A stretch of DNA of 64,000 nt from Gloeopeniophorella convolvens (taxonomy: Eukaryota; Basidiomycota; Agaricomycetes; Russulales), in the NCBI GenBank assembly GCA_022496205.1, contig WTXD01000012.1, positions 248,001-312,000 on the forward strand, written 5' to 3'. Made by a program: the position numbers and the translations under genes. Below the pieces are notes generated by a model. It saw only the letters and a program-made list of their open reading frames with translations, ran no database searches and had not been told where the DNA came from. This document shows, in pieces, positions 20,421 through 33,031 of the stretch. The number at the start of each line of letters is the position of its first letter. Positions within the stretch are counted from its first letter, which is position 1.

Positions 20421-23228
20421 TGCAGACGGCAGGGCGTCGATGGGCAGGAGAAGGCCGATGAGTGCGCGGGTCCAGCCAGAGATGCATTTGAGGTTGGGAA
20501 AGCGGGGTGGGTACCTGGGCGCGGAGAGATCGCACTTAGGCAGCGACGGGACTTTGCGTGGAGCCTGGAGCGCAGCTGGATCTCGATGGAATGGTGATCG
20601 TGAAGCGGGAGGCTAGTGCGCTCCCGCGAGTCCTGTGATGCCCCAGTCTGCGCGCGACAGACACCAGGAACGTAGCCAGCGAAAAATGAACCCGCAGAAT
20701 AGACCTAAATATGGACCACTCGACACCCACAACGCGTGCAACGCGGGCGCGGCGCGGGGCGCGATCTCGCGACGTTGCCACCGCCCATGCGGTGATCTTC
20801 AGCTTCGCACTGGAACAGGAAGCGACGCGCTCTCCTTGAGTGAGCCACAAATTGCCTATTGATCGCTCACGTTAGCCAAGCCCTCTCGCCGCACGCCCGC
20901 GCGCTCTTCGCTGTCCTCGCTGGGGTTGTGCGCAACGCGTATTTCAATCCCTCGTCAGCGGATAGGCATCAGCTGCACAGCATACCGTAATTTAGCATTT
21001 AGCAGGATCGGAGTGGCGCCGGATATGGCCATTTCCGTGCTTCGTCGCGTTCCACGTCGCTAGCCTGATCCTTCGACGCCCGTCGCCGTGACATCTGGTG
21101 GCCCCGACTCCCGAGTCTGCTGAAGACTTTGCCTGCGTTCGAAGTAAACGTTCTGCGGTGGCGTTGACTCGACGACGCTCCCCTACAACCAGCTTGACAC
21201 CGGTCAGATGTTACCACCGCGAGGGTTGACAGGCAATTTTTCTTCTTCATCTCGGGGCCCGCAATACAATGCCATTTTGCCACGTCCCGTGTCCCGAGAC
21301 CCGGATAGCCCCCGCATCAAGCCAAACCAAGGGCGCGGTCGGTCGCAGCGCGTCTGCAGCTGTCCGCAGCGTCTGCCAACCGCGGGGGGATTGACCCGCA
21401 GCGTCCTGGACAGATTCTCCGCGCAGCCTTCCAGTTGTCCCAGAGCACGCCTATGCATTATGAGACATATCGAACCCGTTTTCCGAACCTGGAGAATATT
21501 GCAGCCGGTGTTGCGACGCGAGGGGAGCCAGTGGCCACTGGCTGCGGGGGCCCTAACCGAAAGGATCAACGTCTGAATCGACGTCGACTCCCGAGTGGCA
21601 GATGGATGATAGCGATAATGGTTGCCGCCCGTTTGGGCACGCAGCGATCGGGTGCCTCGTTCCGGAAAAGGCAACGGAGGTACATGTCATTGGTCGGCCG
21701 TCGGCCGTCTGCACCAGGCCGCAGGCGCCCGCGTCACCTTCGGCTTACGATCCCCCTCGAGGGCTTAGCCACACCCCAACCCTCGCTTTCAAATTGCTCC
21801 CGCACCCCGGCAGCCTGGCGCGCGCCCGACCTTACCTCACCCCCACCGTCGAAGACTCGAAGGCCCAGAGTCGCCTTCACTCACTGACGCTGTGTTGCTA
21901 AGCGGCAGAGAACGCTGGGGGGTTACGTCGTTTCGGCCTGAGCGAGTCTCGCCCGAGCTGTCGACGTCAGTGTAGGCTGGACAATGCTGGACAATGAAGA
22001 GGAATTTTCGGGGGCTGGACAGGGCCGCGGGCGAGCGCCCCAGGAAGGCAATCACCATGCAATGGCACATCTATACCGCACGCCTCCTGCCGAGCCCCGA
22101 CACGACCGTCTTGATCAGGTCTGGTGTGTATCTGCAAACAGGTTTACAAGTCCGACACTGAATAGGCACCCAATGGACTCAGGTCGTCGTCCGCGGGCCT
22201 CCCCGCCCTGGCCGCGCCGTACGGAGCAACCGTATCTCCCAGGTGGTGCGCTGCTACTACTTAGTAAGTCGCAGCGGCCCTGCGATAATTTGAGGGAGGG
22301 GCATCGGGAGTTAGTGCCAGGCCCTTGCAGTTAGGGCTTCACCGGCGTGTACCACGGTGACATAACTGGACGCCGCTGAGCGCAAGCGTGTCAGACAAGC
22401 TCGGCCTCGCTGCCAGCGACCAGCCGACCCAGGCCAACTGCAGCGAACGATTGCTCGCGTCGAGCGCCGGGCCACCAATCAGCGGTGGCAGCCAATCTCC
22501 AAGCGCAGAAGCGCCTGGCCGGCTGGGGCTCTGCAAAAGCGCGTGCCAGTCGCCTCGCCAATGGCGTAAGTCAAGTATATCTGGCGAAGTAGCGCACTGG
22601 GACAGAGCGCGAACTTTGCTGCCTCGTGGGGTGCGCGCGCACGCACGACGGCCGCGCACGCCGACGAGCGCGGTCTTCCTACATGATCCTCACTTGCCTT
22701 GCCTGACGCTGCGCCCCTGCGAGCTTGCTTCTTCCGGCGACCCACGAGGGTGACGTTGCAGTAGCCAGGAGCTATGTATAAGTAAGTACTAGCGCGTGAG
22801 CTTCTTTGAGAGGTACGCGGCGCCGGGCGCGTGATGATGGCGTGCCATTAGCAGGCCGGTCGTCCGGCCCGTGCCAAGTGGTATCTTCGAGTCTGTGGGA
22901 ACGGGAGAAAGAACGACGCACGGAACGATGCACGGAACGCGCTAAGCTGCGGCGATAAACAATCCAGTTTGCGGGGGCAGCTTCTTCTTGGTGTGTTGAA
23001 TAGAACAGATGCGTGTGCTGGCGGGTGTTTGTGCTGCGGACAGACTCGAGGCGCATCATGCCAAGCTCCCCGACCAGATGGAAGGCTGAAGCTGCAAAAA
23101 GTGAACTGGCATATACATCGCGAGCGTCATGGACGGCCAGCACCACCACTTAACCCCGTACGATTAGCGCAAGTCTACTATGTACTCGTGTATACGGCGG
23201 CCCAACTACGCGGCAAAAAAAAATGAGA
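20421..23228. other. Gene-poor interval of 2.8 kb
   Basis: The left 200 bases probably contain the 5' exon(s) of zinc-cluster gene 1. The rest has scattered short frames without recognisable products. Nothing else supportable. Confidence 0.4.
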
Positions 23229-25633
23229 CTAGAGAGGCGAGGCCGGCTGCTCGCCCCCCACGCCGGTATAATCCTCCGCGGAGGACAGGTCCCCATCGCT
23301 GTTCAGCGCCGCCCACTCGCCCTCAATGCCCCGCTCGAGCGCCGCGAACTTCGCGCCGCGCGCACGCAGGTACGCCACGACCTCGCGTGCGCGGCGCCAC
23401 CCCATGGGCGTCGCCGCGGGGGTCGCCTCGCCCTCGGTCGGCGTCGCAGGCTGCGCTGCAGACGGATCGATACCGCCGTACAGCTGCGCGAGGTGCGCCG
23501 ACGCGCGCACGCGCCTGTCCGCGGGGCCCGCCTCGAGCTCCGCGATGCATCCCGCGAGCGCGCGGGCGGCCTCCGCGCGGGCGCGCAGCACGTGCCGCAT
23601 GACGCGTCCTGAGCGCGGGCGGCGCGGACGGTACGGCGGCTCGGCGCGCGCACCGCTCGCCGTCGTCGCGCTGGCCGTGCCCGTGATCCACTGGTTCGCG
23701 GGCGGGATGGGCGTCGCTGTGTACTGCGCGAGCGTGGCGAGGGAGTACTCCCATTTCTTGGGCGCCCAGACGCCGATGAGGACGCGCCATGCGGCAGCGA
23801 CGCGTTTCATGCTGCGGTGAGAAACGGAGGGAGAAAAAAAAGTCAGGGCGGTGTAGCACTTCGCAGGTGGGAGACGCACTGTTCGTAGTTGTCTGCGGCG
23901 TGGCGTCAGCGCGTGTGCGGGTAGCCGTGGTATGATGTCCTTACCATTGATGAGCTTGTTGTGATACATGGCGAAGAGCCAGACAAGCGAGGCAGAGAGA
24001 ATCGCGCCGATGGGCGTGAACCAGAGGAACGCCCACATGAAGAGAAAAGCGGTAGGATAGATCAGCATGAGGAGGAACATCCCGAATAGGACCTTGTTCT
24101 GCGCCTGCGTCTCCTCCTCATCTATCACCAGGCGCGCGCCAAGCTGGCCCATGATGTACGCAGGCAAGTGCACAATCAACGGCAGGATGAAGAACGGCAG
24201 ACGCACGAGACATGCGAGGCTGTCGCGGATGAGGATGAGAATCATGAACAGGCGGCTCGGCAGGGCGACGGGCTGGCGCGGGTCCAGTGTGCGGGGCAGC
24301 GGGAGGGAAGATAGCACCGAATTGGTCAGCTGCGCCGATTGCAGGAGGGAATAGTATTCTAGAAGGCTGCGGCGCACAGCCTGGAAGTTCGGAGTGGCGT
24401 TTGGTGTGGAAAACAGGTCCACCAGCCTGCCAAGGTACACGCGAGTGAGTGAGGGACGCGTTTTTTTGCAACCGACCCTACGTTTGGGAGACATGCACGT
24501 ATTCGTCGCGGTTCAGCGATTCCTGATCTTCCCACAAGAGGTCTCGTGCCATGCGGGCGGCATAGAGAGTATCCCTAAGTCAAAGACAAGACCCAGATAA
24601 GCCCGCGGAGGAAGCATCCACATGACTACCAACCAGTCGGGTGCGTTGATCGTTAATCCAACGAGTTGTGACTCGATAGTGCGCGTCAAGCGTTTCACAG
24701 CGGCCCTGCGCGAAGCCTCGTCACCCTCTAAAAATTGGTCTATATATGGGTCCATAGTGATAGGTGTGCCGAATCTAGGGCAACACAGGATTAGCGGATA
24801 CACGAGGCGCGTCGAAATGAAGGCTGACTCCATAATGACCTACCACGCTCGTCAGTAAGAGGTATAATTGCAGCACACCACAAAGGCGCGACGCACGTAG
24901 CTGCGGTATTTCGACTTGTTCGTGTAGACGATGGCCGACGGCACGACCACGAGTGGCGCCTTCGAAGCGCGCTCAGGGTTCTCCTTGGCCCACTTGGTAT
25001 ATTCGAGCGCTGCCCACGCAGCGCCATCCTTGACCTGCATGATGCGAGGCTCGGTGTAACTAGTCCCTTCTGGGAAGAGTGCGACTGCACCACCATGACT
25101 GAGCGCCTCAATGGTGCCGCGGAAAAGTGCCTGGCGGTCCTTGTTCTTACGGTCCACCGGAATGTTGCCCGTGCTGTACAAAACCTTCGCCAGGACCGGG
25201 TTCGCGAAGAGGCTCGCTGGGCAGGTGGACCGGTCAGGGCATCACCGGGGGCACTGGAGACGAGAGCCGACCTTTGCTCCAGTAGTGCAAGATGCGCTTG
25301 TACGGGAACGCGGACGCTGGGCGACATCAGTTGGGGGTCCCGTTACGAGAGGCGCGACGGACAGACGCACAGAGCACGGCTGGGTCCAGCATCATGTTAT
25401 GGTGGGTGGCAGTCCTGCATGAACGATCAGCACCCTGCACGCGTCCGAGCCCGCATCACTTGGTTTGGAAGACATAACAAGACAGACGTTCATGGAAGAG
25501 AGACGCACGCAATGAGGGGCCCGGTGGCAGGCACGTTCTCCCCACCGATTACGCGCACTTCAGTGAAGAAAGAGCCCACGGCCCATGTGGCGACGCGGCG
25601 AATGACCCTGTGCAGAACGTAGTCCGTGTCCAT
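23229..25633 (-). CDS. SCT1: Glycerol-3-phosphate / dihydroxyacetone-phosphate acyltransferase (Sct1/Gpt2 family)
   Basis: ER membrane enzyme that acylates glycerol-3-phosphate at sn-1, the first step of phospholipid and triacylglycerol synthesis. The start MDTDYVLHRVIRRVATWAVG is followed by the PlsC acyltransferase core: block I HHNMMLDP (H-x4-D), then LFANPVLAKVLYSTGNIPV, block III FPEGTSYTEPRIMQ and block IV LVVVPSAIVYTNKSKY. Two hydrophobic segments follow (CLVRLPFFILPLIVHLPAYI and FGMFLLMLIYPTAFLFMWAF), which matches the fungal Gpt2/Sct1 layout, then a long polar tail ending GGEQPASPL. About seven introns, and all joins I checked keep frame. It shares a 289-base divergent promoter with SPC3. 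Confidence 0.9.
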
Positions 25634-25922
25634 GGTGGCAGGCAGTCAGCGAGAATGCAGGAATCGGAGAAGGTGCGCTGGCAGGCGGTAGGGCGGTGGC
25701 GGGCGCGACAGTGGCCCCAGAGCGTTCGCCTCCGTTCATTGACCGACAGGAGGCGCCGGAGCGAGTTGCCTTTTTGGGACGCCCTGCCGTCAACGTGTCG
25801 GTTCCGTCCCCGCGTCGTGGAGTCCTCAGTCTGTCCGTCTCGTCCTCCCTGCAAGGCAAAACTCCCCGCGCTATCGCTCCTGGTCCCCACTATACTCCTA
25901 GGCTGTACCAAGATATTACGAG
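25634..25922. promoter_or_regulatory. Compact bidirectional promoter, acyltransferase / SPC3
   Basis: Only 289 bases separate the ATG of the acyltransferase (-) from that of the signal peptidase subunit (+). Both products act in the ER membrane, so co-expression is plausible. No TATA box is evident in either direction. Confidence 0.5.
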
Positions 25923-27466
25923 ATGCACAGCATCTACTCCAGGGTCAACAATGTCTCCGCTACCCTCTCCACAGTCGTGATGATCCTTCTCGCCGGCATC
26001 GCGTTGTCGTCCGCCCTGTTCACCGCACATCCTACTGGCACCCTCGATATCACATCTGTCAAAGTGTGAGTACCACAAACACATCCATTTTTTTGACCGT
26101 CATCGATGGAGCTGCGCCGTGCACCGTATTCTGTGCATGCTCCTTCCGTGCATCTCTTGAACGCGTCGCTCTTCGGTCCTGTGCTCACTCGGTCCTGGCT
26201 TCGCTGCGAACTGCGAGTCGATCGGCGCAACCGAGCCTGGGCTGAGGGTTCGCGCTCCCAGTCACGACACGAAGCTGCCTTTTTCATGTGACAGAAGCCA
26301 TTTTCTTCTTTCGGGCGCAGGCACAGTGCTGCACCATCTTTGCCTATCGTCGACGCATCAGTTCTTCGTGTGCGCGAACCGCGAGACACCCGTAGCTGAC
26401 TTCTTTTCGCCTGGCATGACAGCTTCGCCGGTGAGGCGCGACGATATCCGCATCGCCGGCAAGAGTATGCCTTTGTTAACTTCAACATAACCGCTGGTAC
26501 GTTCTCGTGAACACCTCCTGCTTCATAACAAGCTTATGCAACCCTGCCCTCATTTCCGCCCGATTTGCAATCCATTCATATTTGACATTGTCTACGCTTC
26601 CCTACCTTGCCCACTTTGCTCCGGTTCTCACACAGACCTCACGACCCTGTTCAACTGGAACACAAAGCAACTTTTTGTCTATTTGGAGGCAGAATACACC
26701 AACGCGAAAGGGGTGAGTCTTCGTTACCCTTCTTCGACCTTCTTCCATGGCACGCTTTGCGGGGGCGTGATAAGCTTCATGCCATCGTTCCAAATTTGGT
26801 TCGTTGGGGAACGGGCCTACAGCACAAGCGGACTGCCCGTGGGTTTCATAGGACTACCCCATGGTAGTATAGCCAGAGACATCCTCCTGGCTCGAATTCT
26901 CGTTTTCGAGGCATATTCGTGGCTCATGTGACATGCCTCCCGCGCACACGTGTGGCATCGGTCCGACGTCCGCCATTTGAGACTCGAGCGTTTGATATTG
27001 TTGGGCCGGTGCACTCGTCTCGAGGGGCGGTTAGTCGCATTTTGGTGCCGTAAATGTCTCTTTTCCAATCTTCTATCATTGCATGGTCGCGGTCCTGAGC
27101 CCCTAATCCATGTTTACGTTGTTCATGCAGGTTCGGAATGAGGTCGTCTTCTGGGACCGAATCATCCGACGAAAGGAGGACGCTGTTATTGCAGTGTCGG
27201 GCAAGAACAAGTACCCCTTCCGTGAGGTATCCGCGAAGTTCAAGTACGTCGCTTCTTTATCCGTGTTCCGGCAGCGCCGCCTGCTCATGTTCCGCCACTC
27301 GTGACGTTCGCTGACCTCTAATCGGTGCTTGTGTAGGGGCTCAACGCCAGCGAACTACACCCTCAAGTACAACCTGATGCCTTACGTCGGCCTGCTGACA
27401 TACGGAGAAGCTGTCCACTCGACTGAGGCCATCGATTATCCGCCTGCGCGGGAGCGTGTAGAGTAG
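25923..27466 (+). CDS. SPC3: Signal peptidase complex subunit 3 (SPC22/23)
   Basis: Single-pass ER membrane, lumen-facing subunit of signal peptidase, needed for cleavage of secretory signal sequences. The start MHSIYSRVNNVSATLSTVVM leads into a membrane segment ending ALSSALFTA. Then come the hallmark strands FVNFNITADLTTLFNWNTKQ, LFVYLEAEYTNAKG, EVVFWDRIIRRKEDAVI, NKYPFREVSAKFKG and NYTLKYNLMPYVGLL, ending ARERVE. Five coding exons; the long third and fourth introns are unusual beside the typical 55-base introns here. No frame problem. About 180 residues, as usual for the family. Confidence 0.95.
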
Positions 27467-29931
27467 ACCCAGCTGTCACCTGTTGTGCGGGTTGATAATA
27501 GGATTCTTTCGGCCACGTTGGGTTGATGTAGGCGCCGATGATCTCGCTCCAGTAGGCTGGTGTCGCCGTAGAGCCCTAATCCCCGGACTTGGAAGAATCT
27601 GGCATTGCCACTGATCCCCCAGGGCGCCTCGCAGGACGTTCGGCACGCCCGGCAGCCACCTGTTCTCACTTGTGTCTGCAGCCGGCTGTGAGCCTCAATT
27701 CAGTCGAGTGTTCGTCTTCGAACAGGAGATCAGCCGCCCACATCGATGTTATCAGACGGTCTTGCAGACCGCCGCGGCCGCGTCCGTCGGTAGCTCATGT
27801 AAGTGGAGTTGCTGGCTGGGTTTTCAGCTGTCAGGTATTGCCTAGTTGGGGAGATGATAGGGGCGTGGAGCCGGGCAGGGACTTCTGTGCGGGAGAGGCA
27901 GGCGCCACAGTTGGGTGAGCGCATTACTGACGAGACTTTCCTGACAGGGCATGATGCGCACTGACAGACAGACGCGCCAAGGATGGCTATTTCCGGCCTT
28001 CTTCTCGCCCACTCTTCCACCACCGCGATGGGTCTCTGATGGACACACAGCACGTCTTCGGAGATCACCGGGCCCGCGGGCCATGGCGCACGCAGATTGG
28101 ATCATCACGCTAGCCTCCTGTGTCCCTCGCGTCGTTTAGGTTCAGTGCGTCTGCGGCGGCGCATGCATAGAGTCATCCTGCGTGCCTCGAGTCCCGCCGC
28201 CCTAGCGTACCTGCGCGGCCGGCCGGTTGCCGCAATCACCCGAGGACCATGGGGTTTTCCAGGCAGATTGCTAAGTTACGCGCAACTCACTCGCGTAGCA
28301 CGCTGCGCGAGCACATGCAAACCCACGCAATTCTTGCGCACACTTGCTTGTGCACGAGCCATCGGCCCCGCGCGCCACCGGCCACAGATCGCGCGCACGT
28401 CATCCGACGTGCGACGCACGGACTGTCGTTGAGCGCAGAAGGGATACCCACTGCCCACTCGAGCAGGACGAACAACACGAGCGCAATATCATCATCCAGG
28501 GTGCCCCAAGGCACGCGCCCAGAGGCGGATAGGCTATAGGCGCAGAACAGAGTTCGTCTTCCCAGCCCACGCATGCCACCCGGGCCCAATGCACTGGAGC
28601 GCCTGCCGTCTGCCTCGCGCGCGTGCCGCGCCGCCTGGTGTTGCGCGCAGCCGCATCTGATGCGGTCATCTGCACGGTCCTCTGACTGGCTGCGTGCCGC
28701 ATGCCGGGTGCGGCAGCACAATGCGCACCCGAAGCAGCGCGGCGCGCTGTGCGCCACGCATGCGCCGCTGCAGCGCTTGTTGGGCGGGGGCGCGCGGGAA
28801 TTCCCGGGCGACGGGCCCCAGACAGGCAACTTTGCATGCACATCTGTCCGTCTGTGGCCGTCGTAGGGCGGTCTGGCGTCCGTGTCGCAGCGCGCGGGCG
28901 CCGTCGAGGTTGATCTCGGAAAATAGCCGGCATGGAAGCTGGAGGGGGAGGTCCTCGCTGGGTGCGCTGGCGCCCGCGCCTGTCCGTGTCGGTCAGCTGA
29001 TACATGTGCCAGAGGCAGGGCGTCCCAATCCGGGCTGAACTTTAAACTTAGCTGCGACGCCCACGCCCCCGTGCGTCGGGGATGGGCGAGGATTAGATTC
29101 AGCGGCATGCTCACGCGTGCGGGGAAATGCTCACGTTATTATGGGGCGTGCTCGTTGGAACGAAGGGTAGTTGTGCTGTATTGTATATGAATGAAATACG
29201 CACACATGTGTGCGGACTGTACAGAGCCTCTCGGGACATGTCTTCCCCATGGGGATGTTCACTCGCATCTAAGAGGTAAGGAGCTCCAATCGGCTGAGAA
29301 CTAGTAGCTGGACCGAGAAGCGATGGTCACATCCCAGGCACTGGACTAAATGCAGCGTTCCCTGGCGAGTCCCATGCGCGGGAACGCTTAGTGAACGCTG
29401 GAGCGTGTGTCCAAATTATGGGAAATTATTGAGACCGAATCGAAGCCGGGTCGGGCGGCGGCTGTGGTTGGTTCGAGTGGGTCCATGTAGATATGAAGCC
29501 GACCACGTAGGGGTGCCGATAGCGGGCCATGGGAGAATGATAGTCTAATTCGTTATGAGGGTGGCGGAGGCCTGGGCGCACTGCGGGCGATTCTGCCGTT
29601 CTGCCCGCTGGAGTCCCGTCCTCGTTGTGGAGACCTGAGGGGATAGGGATCAGTGTCCGGATAGTCAGGATTGTGGCCAGGAACGGGCAGGGCGCAATTC
29701 GGTCGAGCACGGTTCGCAGGTGTAATAATCGTGGACCGGCGCTCGCTGCAATCTCCCGCCGCCAGGTGGCCCCAGCTTTTAGATCAGGGACCACACGCCG
29801 AATGCTATTTAACCAGAACATGATCCTCATAAATCTTCTTTTGACCCGTGCATACGCTGGCATTCGGCCCTCCGCTGCTGCTCCCTGCGCCACGGCTGCC
29901 TCGCATTTGCTTCCGTGAACGTTCCCCTACC
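27467..29931. other. Gene-poor interval of 2.5 kb
   Basis: A 275-codon minus-strand open frame (28287-29114) has the Arg/Ala/Pro/Cys-rich look of a GC-driven accidental frame and no splice or motif support. A TATTTAA element near 29808 could serve zinc-cluster gene 2. Nothing else seen. Confidence 0.4.
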
Positions 29932-31913
29932 ATGGAACATTTGATTCCGCAGGACATTCCCCCGCGCGCCCACTACGCCTGGCCCACCTATTCCGGCGAC
30001 CATGCGGATTATCCCGATCCCGTCTACCACGTCGCCCCCAACGTCGCCGCTGATCACTGCATCCCCAGTCATTATCAGGTGCGTCTTACCCTCGCCGCCG
30101 CTCCGCGCCCACCCGTCACTCGCGCTCATTAACCCCACCGCCCGTAGACACAGCACCCACAGTATGGCCTCGATCTCCACGACGCTACGTGATGACCCAA
30201 AACGAAGCCGCGCAGCACACGCACGCGCAGCTTTCCCCTTCGGACGCCATGTCGTACTGGCCTGCGGAGCAGGTTCCGACGGCGGGCAGCCCTATGTCAG
30301 CAGCATCTTCCACTGACGCCCAGGTGTACTACGCCCACGCGTGTTATGGCAATCACGACGTCGCCCTTGCCGAGAACCACCATCACGGGGCAGCCGTCGA
30401 ATCCTACCCCTCCAACCTCCACACCGTATACCCAGCCTCGTATGGCACCGCAGGCTACCTCTATGACGACCCTGCCGTCAGCCCCCCCTCGTGGCGCCGA
30501 ACCACGCGAACATCATCCCGGCACACACCCTGCATCCGACCGTTGCCCAAGACCAGGGTGAAAGTGGGCATGACCCCGCGCAGCACGATGCGAATAACTC
30601 GCATGCCCCGGCGTACGAGGTGAGTACCCACTCACATCCTGCGGGCAAAGGCTCAGAACAAGGTTTGCGCCAGGGTGTCGCCACCGCCTTCCCTGCAAGC
30701 AATAGCTACCCTAGCGGCCAGATGGAAATGTTCGAGAACCAGTACAACATTCCGACGGGAACCGCGCCGCCGCGCCACTACGCGCCGGTGCTCGCGAAGG
30801 AAGAACAGCAGCCATATGTGGCCGTTGCGGCTCCCGCGCCGCAATATGCGGCGCCCGCGCCAGCGCCTGCACCTCCGCCAGCCCCCGTCACTCCCGCCGC
30901 ACTCACACCAGAGTCGAGCGCGGAGCCGCCAAGCCTTCCCTTGCGTGGTGGGTCGCCCATGGGCCACCTGCCATACCCAGAGGAAGTCGCCAAGGCCGAG
31001 CTCGTCCAGACCGCCGGGCGCCAGTCGCGCCAGTCTTCCGTATTCAGCACCCGGGCACGGTCCCCGACGCCTTCCCCAACGCCGCAGCCGCAAAGCCCCG
31101 TCATGACCACGTTGACGTTCATCACGTACCCCGAGACGGAGCCGCGGGGTCACGGGCGCGGGGCTGACTGCGACGAGCACGACGGCGACGACGACTCGGG
31201 CTCGCCATCGCGCCGTGGGAGGCGTGGGAAAAAGCAGCCGAAGAAGGAGCCGTTCCTGGCTTGCTATTTCTGCAGGGGCCGCAAGATCGCGTGCCACCCG
31301 AAGGTCGAGGGCAGCGAGGATAGAACATGCACGTGAGTCTTCCCTGTCACGGTTCTATAGAGTTGTGGAGGAGCGAGAGAGCGCGCCAGGGAACTGGGGG
31401 ACAGAAAGCTGTGGTGGGCTCTCCTGGCTTGCCCGTCCGGAGTCCAGTGGGAGGGCAGCTTTTATGCGCTGACCCCACCGCTCATGGGACCAGGGTCCAG
31501 CAGCGGTGCCCTGGCGGCGCTTGGGTATCACATTCCTTATCGTCGTGATCTCGTTCTCTCTCCGCTCCCCATTTTTTCCCCGTTGCTGCCGTGCTGCAGT
31601 TGCATCATCGTCCGCTGACCAGCGCGTGCACGGTGGATCTGATCGCGCGCCCGCGCACCGTGTCCGTGCCCCCGTCCCGTTCCTGAATTATGCAATGCCC
31701 GCGAACTCAACGCCGACCTGACCTCCCCCGTTCCACAGCCAGTGCGCCAAGCGCCACATCCCGTGCGAGTATCCACTCACCTCGCGCCGCGGCCAACGCA
31801 AGCCACAGGACGCCGCAGGCGCCTCGACCAGCGACGCGCCGGCGCGCGAGGGCAGCGCTCGCCCCCGCGCGCGCCCGCAGTCGAACCGCTCGGGCAGCAG
31901 CCTCTCGCGGTGA
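29932..31913 (+). CDS. Zn(II)2Cys6 transcription factor with C-terminal zinc cluster, copy 2
   Basis: Predicted nuclear regulator. An N-terminal Tyr/His/Pro-rich region begins MEHLIPQDIPPRAHYAWPTY. Long Gln/Ala/Pro-rich and Ala-Pro repeat segments follow (about 30680-30930), typical of activation domains. A basic patch (GKKQPKKEP) precedes the zinc cluster ACYFCRGRKIACHPK..DRTC, an intron of about 400 bases, then TQCAKRHIPCEYP and SRRGQRKPQD. The intron falls at the same cluster position as in the factor at 19.4 kb. The frame breaks at 30480-30486, where a run of seven C separates YLYDDPAVSPP from LVAPNHANIIPAH, and probably once more near 30187. Both fit one lost base. A donor-like GTGAGC overlaps the stop at 31911, so the true C-terminus may be longer. 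Confidence 0.75.
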
Positions 31914-33031
31914 GCAGGGGCCACCGCCGGCGCGCGCCCGGCGCTGCGCCCCAGCGCGTGCCGCCCTCCTCTCTTCTATTTGTTCGCAGAACGAAGCCCC
32001 TTCCATCCTGGAGCCCCCGCCGCTGTGCGGTGCCGCGCCTGCCGCATCCGTACGCCACTGTCGATACGTACGATACCCATACCTACCTGTCTCCTGTCCC
32101 GTCCTTCTCGCCCTGGTCCCGTGTTGCTGCTTGTCCTGTACAGATCGCACCCACTTCCCTGCCCGTGCTGTCGATGACGACGACGATGACGACGATGAAT
32201 GATACCACCTGTCTGCTCGCCGTGCCCTGCCAGTGCTTCTCCGTGCCCGTCGTTCTTTTTTTCCTTTTTGTTCTGCCTCGTTCTGTCCTAGCCGCGCCAA
32301 TGATTGGTAGCCCCGTGCGCCGCGCTCTGCGTGCTTCTCGCGCCACGAACCCAATGCGCGCACTTATCGATGGGCCCCCGCGGGGGCGTGCTCGCGTAAG
32401 TCTGTATCTGCGGCTGAATCGAGCGCGGACTTGCGCAGAACCGCGGCCTACTGTTCGCCTCCGGGGTGGGTGGGGGGCGTGCGTAGGGCACATGCACCGC
32501 ATGGCGCCAGATACGGACGGCTCTTTGTCTGTTTCATCCTGTTTCATCTCGCGCTCGCGCGGGGAAGATGTGGGGACTCGCGTACTGGGGGTCCCCGGTC
32601 CCCTACAGACACCGCGGATTGGATGGGGAACGCTGTATCTCCTCTGGCCTCCGATTGGCCATCTATACAGTCGCCCGACATAGCTCTGAGTGCATGCGTC
32701 CGTCCTAAGTGCTCCATTTATCTCTACATCGCATCGTACATGGCACCGCTGAGGCACGTCCGCGGGGATATAGCGAGTAAACACCATTAGATCGTCCGTG
32801 CGCAACCGCGGAAGGAGAACAAACGAAGAGGAGAAGAAAAAGGAAAGCCCGCCGAGAGCCATGAAACTACTCTACAAAAGTCCGCTGCGGTCCGGGGGTA
32901 ATACGTACGAGGTAGACGAAGGGGGAAAACAGGGGGATAGGGCAGGGTAGGGCAGGCCATGGTGGCCAAATGAACGCAGGTCGGGCAGCGCGGCGTCTGG
33001 GCCAGCAGACGCGCGCTCGCGCGCACCACGC
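31914..33031. other. Convergent intergenic interval
   Basis: Between the 3' ends of zinc-cluster gene 2 and the NIPA transporter. It contains an imperfect GAY trinucleotide repeat at about 32173-32199. A further exon of the zinc-cluster gene starting near 31990 is possible but unproven. Confidence 0.4.

Noticed and set aside
28287..29114. A 275-codon minus-strand open frame.
   Set aside because: Arg/Ala/Pro/Cys-rich composition typical of accidental frames in GC-rich DNA, no motif, no splice structure, overlapping equally long frames on the other strand.
31690..32202. Open frame ending in an Asp run downstream of zinc-cluster gene 2.
   Set aside because: The acidic end comes from a simple GAY trinucleotide repeat and the frame does not match that of the zinc cluster exon.
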